Shown here: positions 33,801 through 42,102 of the stretch, piece by piece
Numbering within the stretch: position 1 is the first letter of the stretch
Layout: each line of letters opens with the position of its first letter
NCBI GenBank assembly: GCA_049602155.1
Contig: JBMYRH010000021.1
Span: forward strand, 20,045-84,044
Length of the DNA stretch: 64,000 nucleotides
Source: JBMYRH01 sp049602155
GTDB lineage: Bacteria; Myxococcota_A; UBA9042; PHBI01; JBMYRH01
Reading direction: 5' to 3'
Notes under the pieces: model-generated
Told to the model about the DNA's origin: nothing
Database searches by the model: none
The model's input: the letters and a program-made list of their open reading frames with translations, nothing else
Program-made: the position numbers and the translations under genes

Positions 33801-34095
33801 CAACGCACAGGCGAAGCCTGGACAGACGAGCTACTTCTCCTCGGACCGCGGAGACGGCAGCTACGATTACAACTGCGATGGGCAAGAGACGAAGGAAGGC
33901 TCTCTGACGACCGCAGGCAACTGCGCGTTCTTTAGCGACGTGTGCAGCGCAAACAACGGCTGGGCAGGGGGGCCGCCAGCATGTGGTCAGACGGGAACGT
34001 GGCAGTCAGGCTGTAAGTACGAACTCAAGTGGCCCCTGAGTGACAGTGGGTGCCATTGGAGCAACCAGACAGCGACGGTCGTCAAGTGCCGATAA
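30886..34095 (+). CDS. Lipoprotein with 12 MopE-type metal-binding repeats
   Basis: A 1069-aa cell-surface-type lipoprotein. The signal peptide ends in VASGC (Cys22), followed by an Asp/Ala-rich stalk of about 70 residues and Cys-rich modules (CEEDLDCNSGWC). From residue about 280 onward there are 12 copies of the 'putative metal-binding motif' CNxxDDDCDGxxDE (for example CNEVDDDCDGVLDEG), known from MopE of Methylococcus capsulatus and from many myxobacterial surface proteins. The spacers CDGxDxDLCxxGxxxC are also repeated. The last 120 residues (NNGWAGGPPACGQTG, CHWSNQTATVVKC) are unrecognised. The repeats should bind calcium or other metals. The GTG start has a GGGGGGAG run just before it. 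The thioredoxin gene overlaps its end. Confidence 0.8.
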   Translation: MSIRHPFTLCVIVGCFVASGCGSATAPGGDTALDAEGGQGASAPASDAESQDAAVASPDPNRWGDRADTGVTEADVPSALEDSAVTDAGGGDPAPSDTEDTGPCPGCFGAPCEEDLDCNSGWCVEGPDGAMCTKTCSADCPELFSCQSVSAGGDPVYICIYDHIRACRPCDDPADCVHPLTANAAACIEGATSADGAFCATPCGGTGLCPSGMVCEEVEGESVCLPGDGTCTCSDSAIAEQATTSCAQVNDAGSCDGARVCLPEGLTACDAAMPLVESCNEVDDDCDGVLDEGFEEVGQACDGDDDDACLDGVWGCTAEGLTCDDNEASMVEVCDTEDNDCDGEVDEGFEQLGEPCDGNDEDLCTDGAWICSAQGLECDDDEGTAVEQCNGLDDDCDGETDEAFATLGDACDGEDADLCTNGVVVCAEDGAGVSCEESDLEVAEVCNTIDDDCDGAIDEGIEGKDTPCDGDDADLCTDGTWICTLDGLACDDSPEAVVEVCDEIDNDCDGEIDEDFEAKGSPCDGNDEDLCLDGVWACEAQGLACNDDASSSVETCNGLDDDCDDSVDETFPTLGGACDGEDSDLCANGELVCANDSVSVVCLEAGGGIVESCNGLDDDCDGVVPDDEADSDGDGVRVCGGDCNDLTGAIKPGVEELCNAIDDDCDSATDEAFKADGEFTLTDINGDAGLVLGDGCGVGACTEGTVVCGPGGDALACTTHVDASVESCDAEDNDCDGEVDETFKPGGVFTYEDIDGTGVPLGEPCGFGACAGGEAICTEDGDAMTCSTLGAASNEVCNGTDDDCDGTTDEGTTLINDVAALSAAGCKVAGVCGQPGVTMATCEGGAYSCAYSAPNYQVEESFCDSGDNDCDGLVDESLSTDWDGDGHYLPGSCAVPADDCDDTKDVVHPAYPETCDGVDNNCDNIVDPPGSALCTTLYQDGDGDNYGSGLPSCRCDTSGGWTATTPGDCYEDNAQAKPGQTSYFSSDRGDGSYDYNCDGQETKEGSLTTAGNCAFFSDVCSANNGWAGGPPACGQTGTWQSGCKYELKWPLSDSGCHWSNQTATVVKCR

Positions 34096-35138
34096 GGGCT
34101 GCGATTGCGGTCGTCTTTTTTGCCGGCCTTATCGCTCACTCAAGTTGGGCTCAGGCTGGGACAATCCATGAGGTGGGGCGCGCGGGCTATCAAGCCTTGC
34201 CGTCGCTCTTCTGGCAGGAGCTGGCTTCCGCCAAGGCGCACAAAGAGAAGGTCGTCGTAGTCTTCACCGCAGATTGGTGCTCTCCCTGTAAGACCATCAA
34301 GGTGTTGCTCGAACAGAGCCCGGTTGTTCAGCGCTCTGTGCGCGACGTCCGGTTGCTCTTCATTGACGTCGACGAGTGGCGTGGGCCCGCCCATGGGCTG
34401 ATCGCAGGGGCGCTACCGAATAAACTCCCGATGATCGCGCGGGTCGATGACCAGGGGCAGCTGGTGCAGCTGGCCATGGGGACGCAGATGGGGCTGTTGA
34501 GCCCCGAGGCGACGGCGGGGAACTTCCGTCGCTTGGCGTTCGGTAAGCCGGTTGAACGCCCGGCGTATCTGGATGACAACGAGGCCAAGATGGCGCTCGT
34601 GAGGGCGAACGCAAAGCGCCGCAAGGCCCGTAACGAAGGCGTCGAGCGCCTTGAGGTCGAGGTCGAGGGGAGCCGTCTATTGGCGTCGGGTGAGACTGAG
34701 TGGCGCCTGCGAGTGGTGATCCGCAACTTGGATACGCGACGACGTTGGTTTGTCCTCCCTGGGCGTCTCGGTGCACCCCGTCCGGACATGTTTGAGGCCA
34801 AGGGGCGAGAGACGCTGCGCTTTAACGAGCATGTCCGCGCACACATGACGCACTTTAAGGGAGCGCACGACCTCTATGTCCTCCCCCTCGCGGGTGCCAG
34901 CGACGCGGTGCTCTCTGGGTGGGTTGTGCGGGGGCCAGGGTCGGGCGCGACACTGGAGATCACTGAACTTCAGAGGTTTAACCTTGGGGGCGAGGCTGTC
35001 ACCTTTGACAAGAAGGTGCCATACGAGCTCCGAATCGCCGACGCGGGTGATGTCCGGACGGCGTGGTCGAGCGACGTGGCGGTCGCGGTGGAGCTTATCC
35101 CCAATCGCGTCCTGAAGGCGCCGCTCAGCGCTCCATAG
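34086..35138 (+). CDS. Exported thioredoxin-like protein
   Basis: A 350-aa protein. The GTG at 34086 is inside the end of the MopE-type gene; an earlier in-frame GTG at 34050 is less likely because it would give a long polar stretch before the signal peptide (AAIAVVFFAGLIAHSSWAQA). A thioredoxin domain follows, with VVVVFTADWCSPCKTIKVLL (WCSPC active site), the dsbD-gamma/thioredoxin pattern LLFIDVDEW and the cis-Pro loop NKLPMIA. The C-terminal 170 residues are a beta-rich domain I do not recognise (LLASGETEWRLRVVIRNLD). It is likely a periplasmic disulfide or reductive enzyme that could serve the Cys-rich surface proteins next to it. Confidence 0.8.
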   Translation: MPIRAAIAVVFFAGLIAHSSWAQAGTIHEVGRAGYQALPSLFWQELASAKAHKEKVVVVFTADWCSPCKTIKVLLEQSPVVQRSVRDVRLLFIDVDEWRGPAHGLIAGALPNKLPMIARVDDQGQLVQLAMGTQMGLLSPEATAGNFRRLAFGKPVERPAYLDDNEAKMALVRANAKRRKARNEGVERLEVEVEGSRLLASGETEWRLRVVIRNLDTRRRWFVLPGRLGAPRPDMFEAKGRETLRFNEHVRAHMTHFKGAHDLYVLPLAGASDAVLSGWVVRGPGSGATLEITELQRFNLGGEAVTFDKKVPYELRIADAGDVRTAWSSDVAVAVELIPNRVLKAPLSAP

Positions 35139-35181
35139 CTCACATTGACGTCACGTCCGGTGATTCATAGTCTCATAGGAC

Positions 35182-38082
35182 ATGAAAGCAGGTGGGGCAT
35201 GGGGGCTGAGCATGATGCGGAGTGATCGTTGGGCGACGTTTTGGGCACTGCTGAGCGTCCTCGTGTTGACTGGATGTGGCTCCATCGACCTCACGTCCGG
35301 CAACGCGTGCCAGCCCTACTGCGCGGACGGGGCTCCCTACGTATGTAACGCTGCAGGGCAGGCTGTCGCCGCTCAGCCGTGTGACGAGGGCTTCACCTGC
35401 TTGGCGGGCAGTTGCGCTCCAGAGTCGTGCCCAGCAGACAGCTGCAGCGCGGCGTGTCCGTGTGAGGAGGGGAGCGTATGTACCGACGGCACTTGCGTGA
35501 CCGCCTGTGTGCCCGAGTGTGATAGCAGCGCGTGTGGCGCCGATGGCTGCGGTGGCTCATGCGGTAGCTGCGCGGAGGGCCTATTTTGTGTGGAGGGCGC
35601 CTGCTCGGACACCTGTGAACCTGCTTGTGACGGCAAGGTTTGCGGTGACGATGGCTGCGGGGGCGGCTGTGGTGAGTGCGCGGCTGAGGAGTTCTGCGTC
35701 GAGGGCGCCTGCGTGACAGAGTGTGACGCGAGCTGCGGAGACGCGGTCTGCGGGGATGACGGCTGCGGTGGCAGCTGCGGCGAGTGTCCGGAGGGACAGA
35801 ATTGCGCTGCGGGCGCCTGCGTCCTCGTCTGCGCACCCGACTGCCAAGGCAAGGTCTGTGGGCCCGATGGCTGCGGTGGTACCTGTGGGAGTTGCGGTGA
35901 CACCGATGGTGCGGCCTGCGACGATGACGGGCAGTGCGTGTGCACACCCGAGGTCAGTGTGGGCTGCGCGGATGAGGACACGGCGGCCTTTCTGGACAGC
36001 TGTGGCAACGTCGGAGAGGTGGTCTTGGATTGCCCCGGAGGCATGTTGTGTGAGGCTGGTGAGTGCAGCTGTCAGGCCGCGCATGCAACCGACTGTGTGG
36101 AAGGTGCCCCGACGGAGATTGGCAGCTACGACAGCTGTGGTGTCTACGAGGAGACGATAGAGACCTGTGAGGGAGGTCAGGTGTGCCAAGCGGGAGCGTG
36201 TCAATGTGCACCGGTCGCAGAGCCGGCCTGCGCCGAAGACGGAGATGTGTACAGCGTCGACTCTTGCGGGACTCCGCTGGAGCTCATCGAGGATTGCCTG
36301 CCGGGGGCCGTCTGTACGGACGGTGCATGTCTATGCTCAGAGACCTCTGAGCTTGACTGCGTCGCGGGCGTTCAGGGCTCGAATTGTTGCTCGCCTCACC
36401 CGACGCCCGGCTGTGACAACCCCGAGGTCGTCGCGTGTGTCTGCGAGGCGCAACCCTCCTGTTGCGACGACGTATGGAATGAAGACTGTCTTGAGGCGAT
36501 GTGGGCCGAGGGGTGCGGGACCTGTGAGGGGACCTGGAGCCATCAGCCGGTCGCGATCGATTCATGCGGGCAGATGACCCCTACGGGCGAGTGCCCAGTT
36601 AACCATGTGTGCCAAGGCAAGGGCATCTGCACTCAGACCGAGGCGTTTTGTGACAACCAGACGGACAGTCTGCTGCTCGAAGCTCAGGATCTCTTTGGTG
36701 ATGAGAGCACTGTGGACAACGGTGACTGTTACGCTGCGTCACAAGTCATTCAGCAAGTTGAGCAGTGCGTCGGCGATTATTGCGGAGGCGACTGGGGGTG
36801 TGAGGCCAGTAATGACGGCGGCGTTTCTCAGGGAGGTCCGTGCGATGATTTGGTCGGGGCATGCAGTGAGCTGCCGACTTGTGCTGGCTACCTGAGTTGC
36901 CTCCAGGGATGCGGGGCAGATCAGGCATGTGTTGTGGAGTGTTTACCCGGGAGCACTCTTCACGTGTTGGGCGCCTGTATTGACGTGCAATATCAACAAG
37001 AGCTCCTGATTTCTGCACCCTGCGCTAGCTGCTTTGGAGACTACTTCGACTGTGTTTTTGCGACGTGCCTTGGACCGTGTGGAGACAATGACTGCACCAA
37101 TACATGCGTCACGACGACCTGCATGCCTCAGCTCTTTGAGTGTATGGGGCCGGTCCAGTACATGTGCGACTCCTATTGCAGTGAACGCGAATGTGGCGAC
37201 GACTGGTGTGGAGGATCGTGCGGCACCTGCAACGATGCGCAGGTATGCTCTCCCGCTGACGGCACCTGTGACTGCCCTTGTGCCCAGGTCACCTGCGAGG
37301 ACGAGGGCTTCCAGTGTGGCAGCTTTGAGTGTGACTCTGACAGTTGCGAGGGTGACGCCTCGGGGTGCGGATCGTTGAATGAGCCTTGGGCAGAGTGGAA
37401 TACGAGCGGCAGTGAGCTAACCGGCGGTCAGGTCGTCAGCGCTGTCCTCCCCGTGATTGGAGACGAGACAGGCGCTGTCGCAAACAACGGTGCGGCCTCT
37501 CCCAGCTGGACGATGATGCGGGTAGGAGACGCTGGGATGGTCGGCTCGCCTCCATTCGAGATGCTTGAGGTGGGGGTGTTGACCTTTGATGTCTCAGGCA
37601 TCCCCGAGGGCGCGGTCATTGAGTCAGCGCTACTCAGGATGTACCAGGCCAAGGTCGTCGGGGAACTCCCTTTCATGGCGGAGAATTATGTCCATGTCGG
37701 GGTTCAGCATATCCGCTTCGAGGGCTTCTCATGGGACGCTGTCGTCGGCGCGACGCCTGTCGAGGCGACCGGGACCGAGAATTATCAGGTGATCCTGTCA
37801 AGTGACCCCAGCCTCGGCTGGAAGAACGTCGATATCGCGCCGGCAGTTCGCTACGAGTTAGCGACGTGCCAGGAGAGGCTGCAGCTGCGTGTTCTGTGGC
37901 TACCGGAGTTTGGCAACGAACCCAACGAGACGTTCGGCGATGGGACGCAGGAGTCCAATCAGGTGCACTTCAATTCTGACAACGCCAAGGACAATAACCC
38001 CGCCATCACGATCAGTTATCGCATCGGCGGCGTGCCGGTCTCGGAGACCGAGCCCCAGACTGGGGCTGGTGGCACGAACTAA
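35182..38082 (+). CDS. Cys-rich lipoprotein with CGxDGCGGxCG repeats and DNRLRE-like C-terminus
   Basis: A 966-aa lipoprotein (lipobox VLTGC, Cys33 from this start; the ATG at 35212 is an equally good start). Five repeats of the pattern C-x-CxGxxCGxDGCGGxCGxC lie at about 105-250 and 655-690. They are known from other myxobacterial surface proteins and should be tightly disulfide-bonded. The middle contains more Cys-rich segments without clear family. The C-terminal part (about 750-955) has strand patterns of a jelly-roll (VIESALLRMYQAKV; WDAVVGATPVEATG; VDIAPAVRYELATC) like the DNRLRE/CBM96 domain of secreted proteins, which binds carbohydrate or protein surfaces. Function unknown. Not in an operon with neighbours on clear evidence. 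Confidence 0.72.
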   Translation: MKAGGAWGLSMMRSDRWATFWALLSVLVLTGCGSIDLTSGNACQPYCADGAPYVCNAAGQAVAAQPCDEGFTCLAGSCAPESCPADSCSAACPCEEGSVCTDGTCVTACVPECDSSACGADGCGGSCGSCAEGLFCVEGACSDTCEPACDGKVCGDDGCGGGCGECAAEEFCVEGACVTECDASCGDAVCGDDGCGGSCGECPEGQNCAAGACVLVCAPDCQGKVCGPDGCGGTCGSCGDTDGAACDDDGQCVCTPEVSVGCADEDTAAFLDSCGNVGEVVLDCPGGMLCEAGECSCQAAHATDCVEGAPTEIGSYDSCGVYEETIETCEGGQVCQAGACQCAPVAEPACAEDGDVYSVDSCGTPLELIEDCLPGAVCTDGACLCSETSELDCVAGVQGSNCCSPHPTPGCDNPEVVACVCEAQPSCCDDVWNEDCLEAMWAEGCGTCEGTWSHQPVAIDSCGQMTPTGECPVNHVCQGKGICTQTEAFCDNQTDSLLLEAQDLFGDESTVDNGDCYAASQVIQQVEQCVGDYCGGDWGCEASNDGGVSQGGPCDDLVGACSELPTCAGYLSCLQGCGADQACVVECLPGSTLHVLGACIDVQYQQELLISAPCASCFGDYFDCVFATCLGPCGDNDCTNTCVTTTCMPQLFECMGPVQYMCDSYCSERECGDDWCGGSCGTCNDAQVCSPADGTCDCPCAQVTCEDEGFQCGSFECDSDSCEGDASGCGSLNEPWAEWNTSGSELTGGQVVSAVLPVIGDETGAVANNGAASPSWTMMRVGDAGMVGSPPFEMLEVGVLTFDVSGIPEGAVIESALLRMYQAKVVGELPFMAENYVHVGVQHIRFEGFSWDAVVGATPVEATGTENYQVILSSDPSLGWKNVDIAPAVRYELATCQERLQLRVLWLPEFGNEPNETFGDGTQESNQVHFNSDNAKDNNPAITISYRIGGVPVSETEPQTGAGGTN

Positions 38083-38466
38083 GGGGGCCTCCCTCTAGCG
38101 ATGACCGCTTGGCCGATTGGACGGCTGAGTGCCGAGCTCAGCTGGCGGACCCCGAGCGGCGCTGAGGAGGCCATCCCGCCCGACCTGCGTGCGGTCGGTG
38201 GATCTACAGGGCTGCTGAGCGACAGAATCGCGCCTGTGCTGCGGTGGGCTAGGCTCTGTACGGCTATTAACTCAAGCCATCGCTCACGCTACTCGCCCAT
38301 GTCCCGCAGGGCCTGGTTGGCCGCACGGAGGGGGCTCTCGAGAGCAGCAGGTGCTCTGTCGAGAGGGTTGCCGAGGACATGCAGGCGAGGCTAACCATAG
38401 CGGGCCGCCTGTCGAGGCAAAGTTCAGGTGGGTCGGCGCCGCAGCGCAGCGCCGACCCAATCGAAG
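38083..38466. other. Intergenic region between convergent genes
   Basis: No convincing gene. A short open frame (38101-38394, plus strand) has no ribosome-binding site, no recognisable domain and an Arg-rich composition typical of antisense or noncoding frames. The region ends in the hairpin described separately. Confidence 0.5.
38429..38459 (-). terminator. 11-bp stem hairpin after lipoprotein gene
   Basis: TGGGTCGGCGC and its perfect reverse complement GCGCCGACCCA are separated by 9 bases, 8 bp beyond the stop of the minus-strand lipoprotein. No U-run follows, so termination may need Rho or be weak, but position and stability fit a terminator. Confidence 0.5.
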
Positions 38467-41400
38467 CTACTCGCAGCCCTTGACGAACTGCATGTTGTCC
38501 ACGGCGATGCCGGGGCCGTCATTGACGTAGGCGTTGCCAGAGTCGAAGGCGAAGCGCAGTCCGATGGACTGACCGCTCCAGTCGTTGAGGTCGATGCTGA
38601 TGGAGGTCCAGTCGCCAAAGTCACCGCAGTTGAGTTCGCTCTTATCGAAGAGCAGCGTCTCCGTCCCTGCGTTGCTGTAGTCGATGACGCTGATGGTGAA
38701 GGCGTCGTCGCTCGCGAATGCGGCACCACCTGCGCAGTTCGGGTTCGCCTCGATGCCGAGGTAGAGATCGAACTCAAGGGTCCACGTCTCGGCCGGATTG
38801 AGGACGAACTCGGGGGAGCTGGTCGAACCACAGGAGGCCATCGCCTCGGGGTCAGTCAAGACGTCGCCGCCGTAGTCGGTCCCGTTGCCGAAGTAGAGCA
38901 TCATGCTGCCGTCAGTGGGCGTGATGCCGGCCGTCTCGCCGCTGACTTGCCAGACCGACGAGGCGTCGCCCATGGATCCGTCACCCGGCGTACAGCTCTC
39001 GCTGTCCCACGCGGGGCCGCTCTCGAAGTCCATGGTCAGGCTGTCGTCTGCTCCCGGGAAGCAGCAGAGCGGCGAGTCGATGGGGGTCTCGACGCAGACG
39101 AAGTCCTCACACGCCGCCATGTAGCAGCTGTCGGACGAGGCACACTCGCTGGAGTCGATGCACTCGACCGCGCTGCAAGCGGAGCCAAAGGCCACGTCAT
39201 CGATGAAGGGGCCAGCGTAGTCGTTCTTGTACTGGTCGGCCTCAAATTCCCAGACCACGTGAATGGTCTGGCCCACGAAGTCGCTCAAGTCGACGCGTGA
39301 GGTCATCCATGCGCCGCGTGTCGTGTTCAGCAGGTGGCTCGTGTGCCAGGTGTCCGAGTCCCACATGCAGCTCGCGTAGCTCGCTGCGTCATCCATGGAG
39401 ATGAGGCCTACACAGAGTTCATCGATGGGGAAGCCTGGGAAGAAGTCCGCTGCCGCGTTGTCGTCCCACTCGGTCTCCAGCAACATCTGGAACTCGACGT
39501 AAGGGGTGCCCGCTGTGAAGGGCGGCACCATGACGGCGGGGCTCCAGAGCTGGCCGTTCACGCTCGATGCGGCCGAGGCGTAGGTCCCGGTGGATGGGTC
39601 GCTGAAGTTGACACTCTGGGTGCCCATCCATGCGTCTGTGTCGGTCACATGCCAGACCACCGAGTCAGAGTTGCTGTTTGTCGTGAAGCCCCCAAGGCCT
39701 CCCTCGAATCCCTCAGTTGCGACGCCCATCCAAGTCTCGGAGCAGCAGGTCGGGTCGTCGCTGTAGTTGTACTCGCACGAACCGTCGTTGCAGGTGCCTG
39801 TCGCGCAGGCGTTGTCGCCAGCGCAGTCGCTGTCCTCGACGCAGCAGTTGGCGTCCGCGACGTTCTCCATACAGGTGCCGAGTTCACACCAGACGTCTGT
39901 GCACGCGTCTCCGCCACCACAGTCGGACTGGCCCATGCACTCGTCCGCGCACCAGCTCGAGACCGAGATGTCGTCGATGTAGACACCCTCGTAGTCGTTC
40001 AGGGTAGCCATCCCGGCCGAGTCACCGCTGTCGAAGTCGAAGCCGACGCTGATGACTTTGCCCTCGTAGTCGGCGAGGTCGACGCCGATCTGTACGAACG
40101 CGCCATTGGTGGTGTTGCAGATCGTGTCGTTTGAGGCCCAGACCATCTCGGGGTCCGCTCCTACAGGGGTGACCCACACGGAGAGGACATCCCACGTGTC
40201 AGCTGGGCAAGGCTCCGTAGAGCCGTCGTACTCGGTCGACATGTAGAGCTCGAAGGAGAGGACCGTGCTGCCAGAGCTCTCAGCCAGGGTGAAGATCGGG
40301 CTCCAGGCTGTCGCCTTGGCCGGGTTCACTGGGTTGGCGGCGTACGTCATGGTCGACGGGTCACCCATGTACAGTGAGCTGTTGCCGGACGCAGCGCGTG
40401 CGGTGGAGAGCTGCCAGGAGATGTTGTCCGCCATCTCATCATCCAGGGACCACTCCGTGAAGAAGTTGTCGCCCTCGAAGTCCTCAGCGTTGAGGCCGCC
40501 GGCACCTGTCGCCGGGTAGCTTGAGCCCTCATTGCAGCATGCGCTGTCGACTTCATTGCTGCAGTTGCCTGCATCGCACGTGTAGGTGTTGCAGGCGTCG
40601 TTGGTGCCACAGTCCGCGTCCGTGACGCAGCCGTCACAGGCGCTGCCGGGGGATGCCCACTCGTAGGCGCAGATACCGCCGTCACCGTTGGAGAACCCGG
40701 TGCACACGTCGTTGGTGCACAGGTCGCCGTCGCTCGGGCAGCCCTGGCCACCCTCAGCGCACTGGGTGTCCTCACAGCTCGTCTCGACCAGGATGTCGTC
40801 GAGGTAGGCGCCATGCCACGTGCTCGAGCCGCTCCAGTCGCCAGCGCCATCGGTGATGAAGTTGAAGTGGACGGTGACTGTCTCGCCGGCCCACTCACTC
40901 AGGTCGATCGCTTGGTGAACGAAGCCGTCTGAGTTGTTCTCGACACCGAAGGCCTCGGTGCTCTTCCAGACGACGACGTTGTCCGTCGCGGTCTCGATGT
41001 AGATGGTCAGGTAGTCGACGTCGTAGACCGTCCCGCCGCCAAGGTCGAGCGCTGGCTCGGCGGCCATGTCGATCCAGAAGGTGAGGTGTGACGCTGAGTC
41101 GGCCTCGAGCTCAATGCTCGAGAGCACGTACTCGAGGTTCAGCGGGGTCGAGTCGCCAGCGAAGGCGTCCGCAGGGACACAATCATTGAGGGGGCCGCTG
41201 TAGTAGGTCGGGCAGCCTGGTACACCGAAGTGCAGGCTGAACCCTGGGGTGACGTAGAGGTCGCCACTCACGCCAACGGTCGCCGAGTCGCTCGGTGCGA
41301 GGTCGACGACGAGGCCTGTCCCGACGGTGCCACCATCGAAGTTCTCGTGGACGTACGTCTGGCCGTCGTCGCAGCCGACGACGGGGTAGTACTCACAGCC

Positions 41401-41883
41401 ATTCTCGCTGCAGGGGTTGGAGCAGACGTCATTGGTCTGATCGTCGCTGTCATCGCAGTCACTCGAGGCCTCGCAGCAGCCGTCAAGCTCTGTGAACTCG
41501 CAGACACCATCTGCGTTACAGATCCCCGTCTGGCAGCAGCCGGCCTCGGCGGCGCAGTCGTCGTCGGACTGGCAGCCCTCAGGCCCCGTGGTGTCGTCCT
41601 CAGGCTCCGTAGTGTCGTCCTCAGGCTCCGTAGTGTCGTCCTCAGGCTCCGTGGTGTCGTCCTCAGGCTCCGTGGTGTCGTCCTCGGGTCCATCGGTGTC
41701 GTCCTCGGGCTCCGTGGTGTCGTTCACGGAGGTCGACGTGTCGTCCTCGGTGGAGCCACTGTCGGACGAGGTGCTGGTGTCGGGGAAGCCTGTGCTGGCG
41801 TCCTCGCCGTTGTCTTCATCGCCGCCACACGCGATCAGCGCGGCGGCCAGGAGCATCGTGATGCCGAAACGAACCGTAGTCAT
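38467..41883 (-). CDS. Large lipoprotein with repeated beta-sandwich (choice-of-anchor-like) domains
   Basis: A 1138-aa lipoprotein from the ATG at 41881-41883 (GAGAGG upstream; signal peptide ends in ALIAC). A Thr/Asp/Glu stalk contains tandem DDTTEPE heptads. Then come four similar domains of about 180-200 residues, each a beta-sandwich with motifs such as HLTFWIDMAAEP, VHFNFITDGAGDW and GVYIDDISVSS, linked by Cys-rich modules (CSGNGCEYY-like, CxxDxDCxGDNACxTGxC). The domain type resembles the 'choice-of-anchor J'/MAM-like lectin sandwich found in secreted bacterial proteins; that is a fold-level inference. Surface adhesion or matrix binding is the likely role. Confidence 0.72.
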   Translation of the reverse strand: MTTVRFGITMLLAAALIACGGDEDNGEDASTGFPDTSTSSDSGSTEDDTSTSVNDTTEPEDDTDGPEDDTTEPEDDTTEPEDDTTEPEDDTTEPEDDTTGPEGCQSDDDCAAEAGCCQTGICNADGVCEFTELDGCCEASSDCDDSDDQTNDVCSNPCSENGCEYYPVVGCDDGQTYVHENFDGGTVGTGLVVDLAPSDSATVGVSGDLYVTPGFSLHFGVPGCPTYYSGPLNDCVPADAFAGDSTPLNLEYVLSSIELEADSASHLTFWIDMAAEPALDLGGGTVYDVDYLTIYIETATDNVVVWKSTEAFGVENNSDGFVHQAIDLSEWAGETVTVHFNFITDGAGDWSGSSTWHGAYLDDILVETSCEDTQCAEGGQGCPSDGDLCTNDVCTGFSNGDGGICAYEWASPGSACDGCVTDADCGTNDACNTYTCDAGNCSNEVDSACCNEGSSYPATGAGGLNAEDFEGDNFFTEWSLDDEMADNISWQLSTARAASGNSSLYMGDPSTMTYAANPVNPAKATAWSPIFTLAESSGSTVLSFELYMSTEYDGSTEPCPADTWDVLSVWVTPVGADPEMVWASNDTICNTTNGAFVQIGVDLADYEGKVISVGFDFDSGDSAGMATLNDYEGVYIDDISVSSWCADECMGQSDCGGGDACTDVWCELGTCMENVADANCCVEDSDCAGDNACATGTCNDGSCEYNYSDDPTCCSETWMGVATEGFEGGLGGFTTNSNSDSVVWHVTDTDAWMGTQSVNFSDPSTGTYASAASSVNGQLWSPAVMVPPFTAGTPYVEFQMLLETEWDDNAAADFFPGFPIDELCVGLISMDDAASYASCMWDSDTWHTSHLLNTTRGAWMTSRVDLSDFVGQTIHVVWEFEADQYKNDYAGPFIDDVAFGSACSAVECIDSSECASSDSCYMAACEDFVCVETPIDSPLCCFPGADDSLTMDFESGPAWDSESCTPGDGSMGDASSVWQVSGETAGITPTDGSMMLYFGNGTDYGGDVLTDPEAMASCGSTSSPEFVLNPAETWTLEFDLYLGIEANPNCAGGAAFASDDAFTISVIDYSNAGTETLLFDKSELNCGDFGDWTSISIDLNDWSGQSIGLRFAFDSGNAYVNDGPGIAVDNMQFVKGCE
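41584..41725 (-). repeat. Tandem 21-bp repeat encoding DDTTEPE
   Basis: About six copies of a 21-bp unit (forward strand form GTGTCGTCCTCAGGCTCCGTA) inside the stalk of the large lipoprotein. Copies differ at one or a few bases (CTCGG/CTCAG, CATCGGT). Copy number can change by slippage, which would alter stalk length. Confidence 0.75.
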
Positions 41884-42102
41884 TGGAGCCTCTCTCATGT
41901 GCTCACTGCGGGCGCGCGCGGGGCAGGGATTGTGCAGGTGCCGCGGCCGCATGAGCGTGTTGTTCAAGATTACGCCTCTCGCGAAGCGCGGAGACCATAC
42001 GAGGAGATCGCGCCCGTGTCACGCGCGGTAAAGAGTACTTCAGAAAGCGTCGCAACCAGGCGTCGTTTTATGGCAACCTCACCGCACTCTGCCGGAGGCG
42101 TG

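Noticed and set aside
38101..38394. 97-aa open frame, plus strand
   Set aside because: No ribosome-binding site, no recognisable domain, Arg-rich composition expected from non-coding GC-rich DNA.
41230..42102. N-terminal extension of the BNR lipoprotein
   Set aside because: The extension runs antisense to the lipoprotein on the other strand. A signal peptide with lipobox and GGAGG fit the start at 42103.
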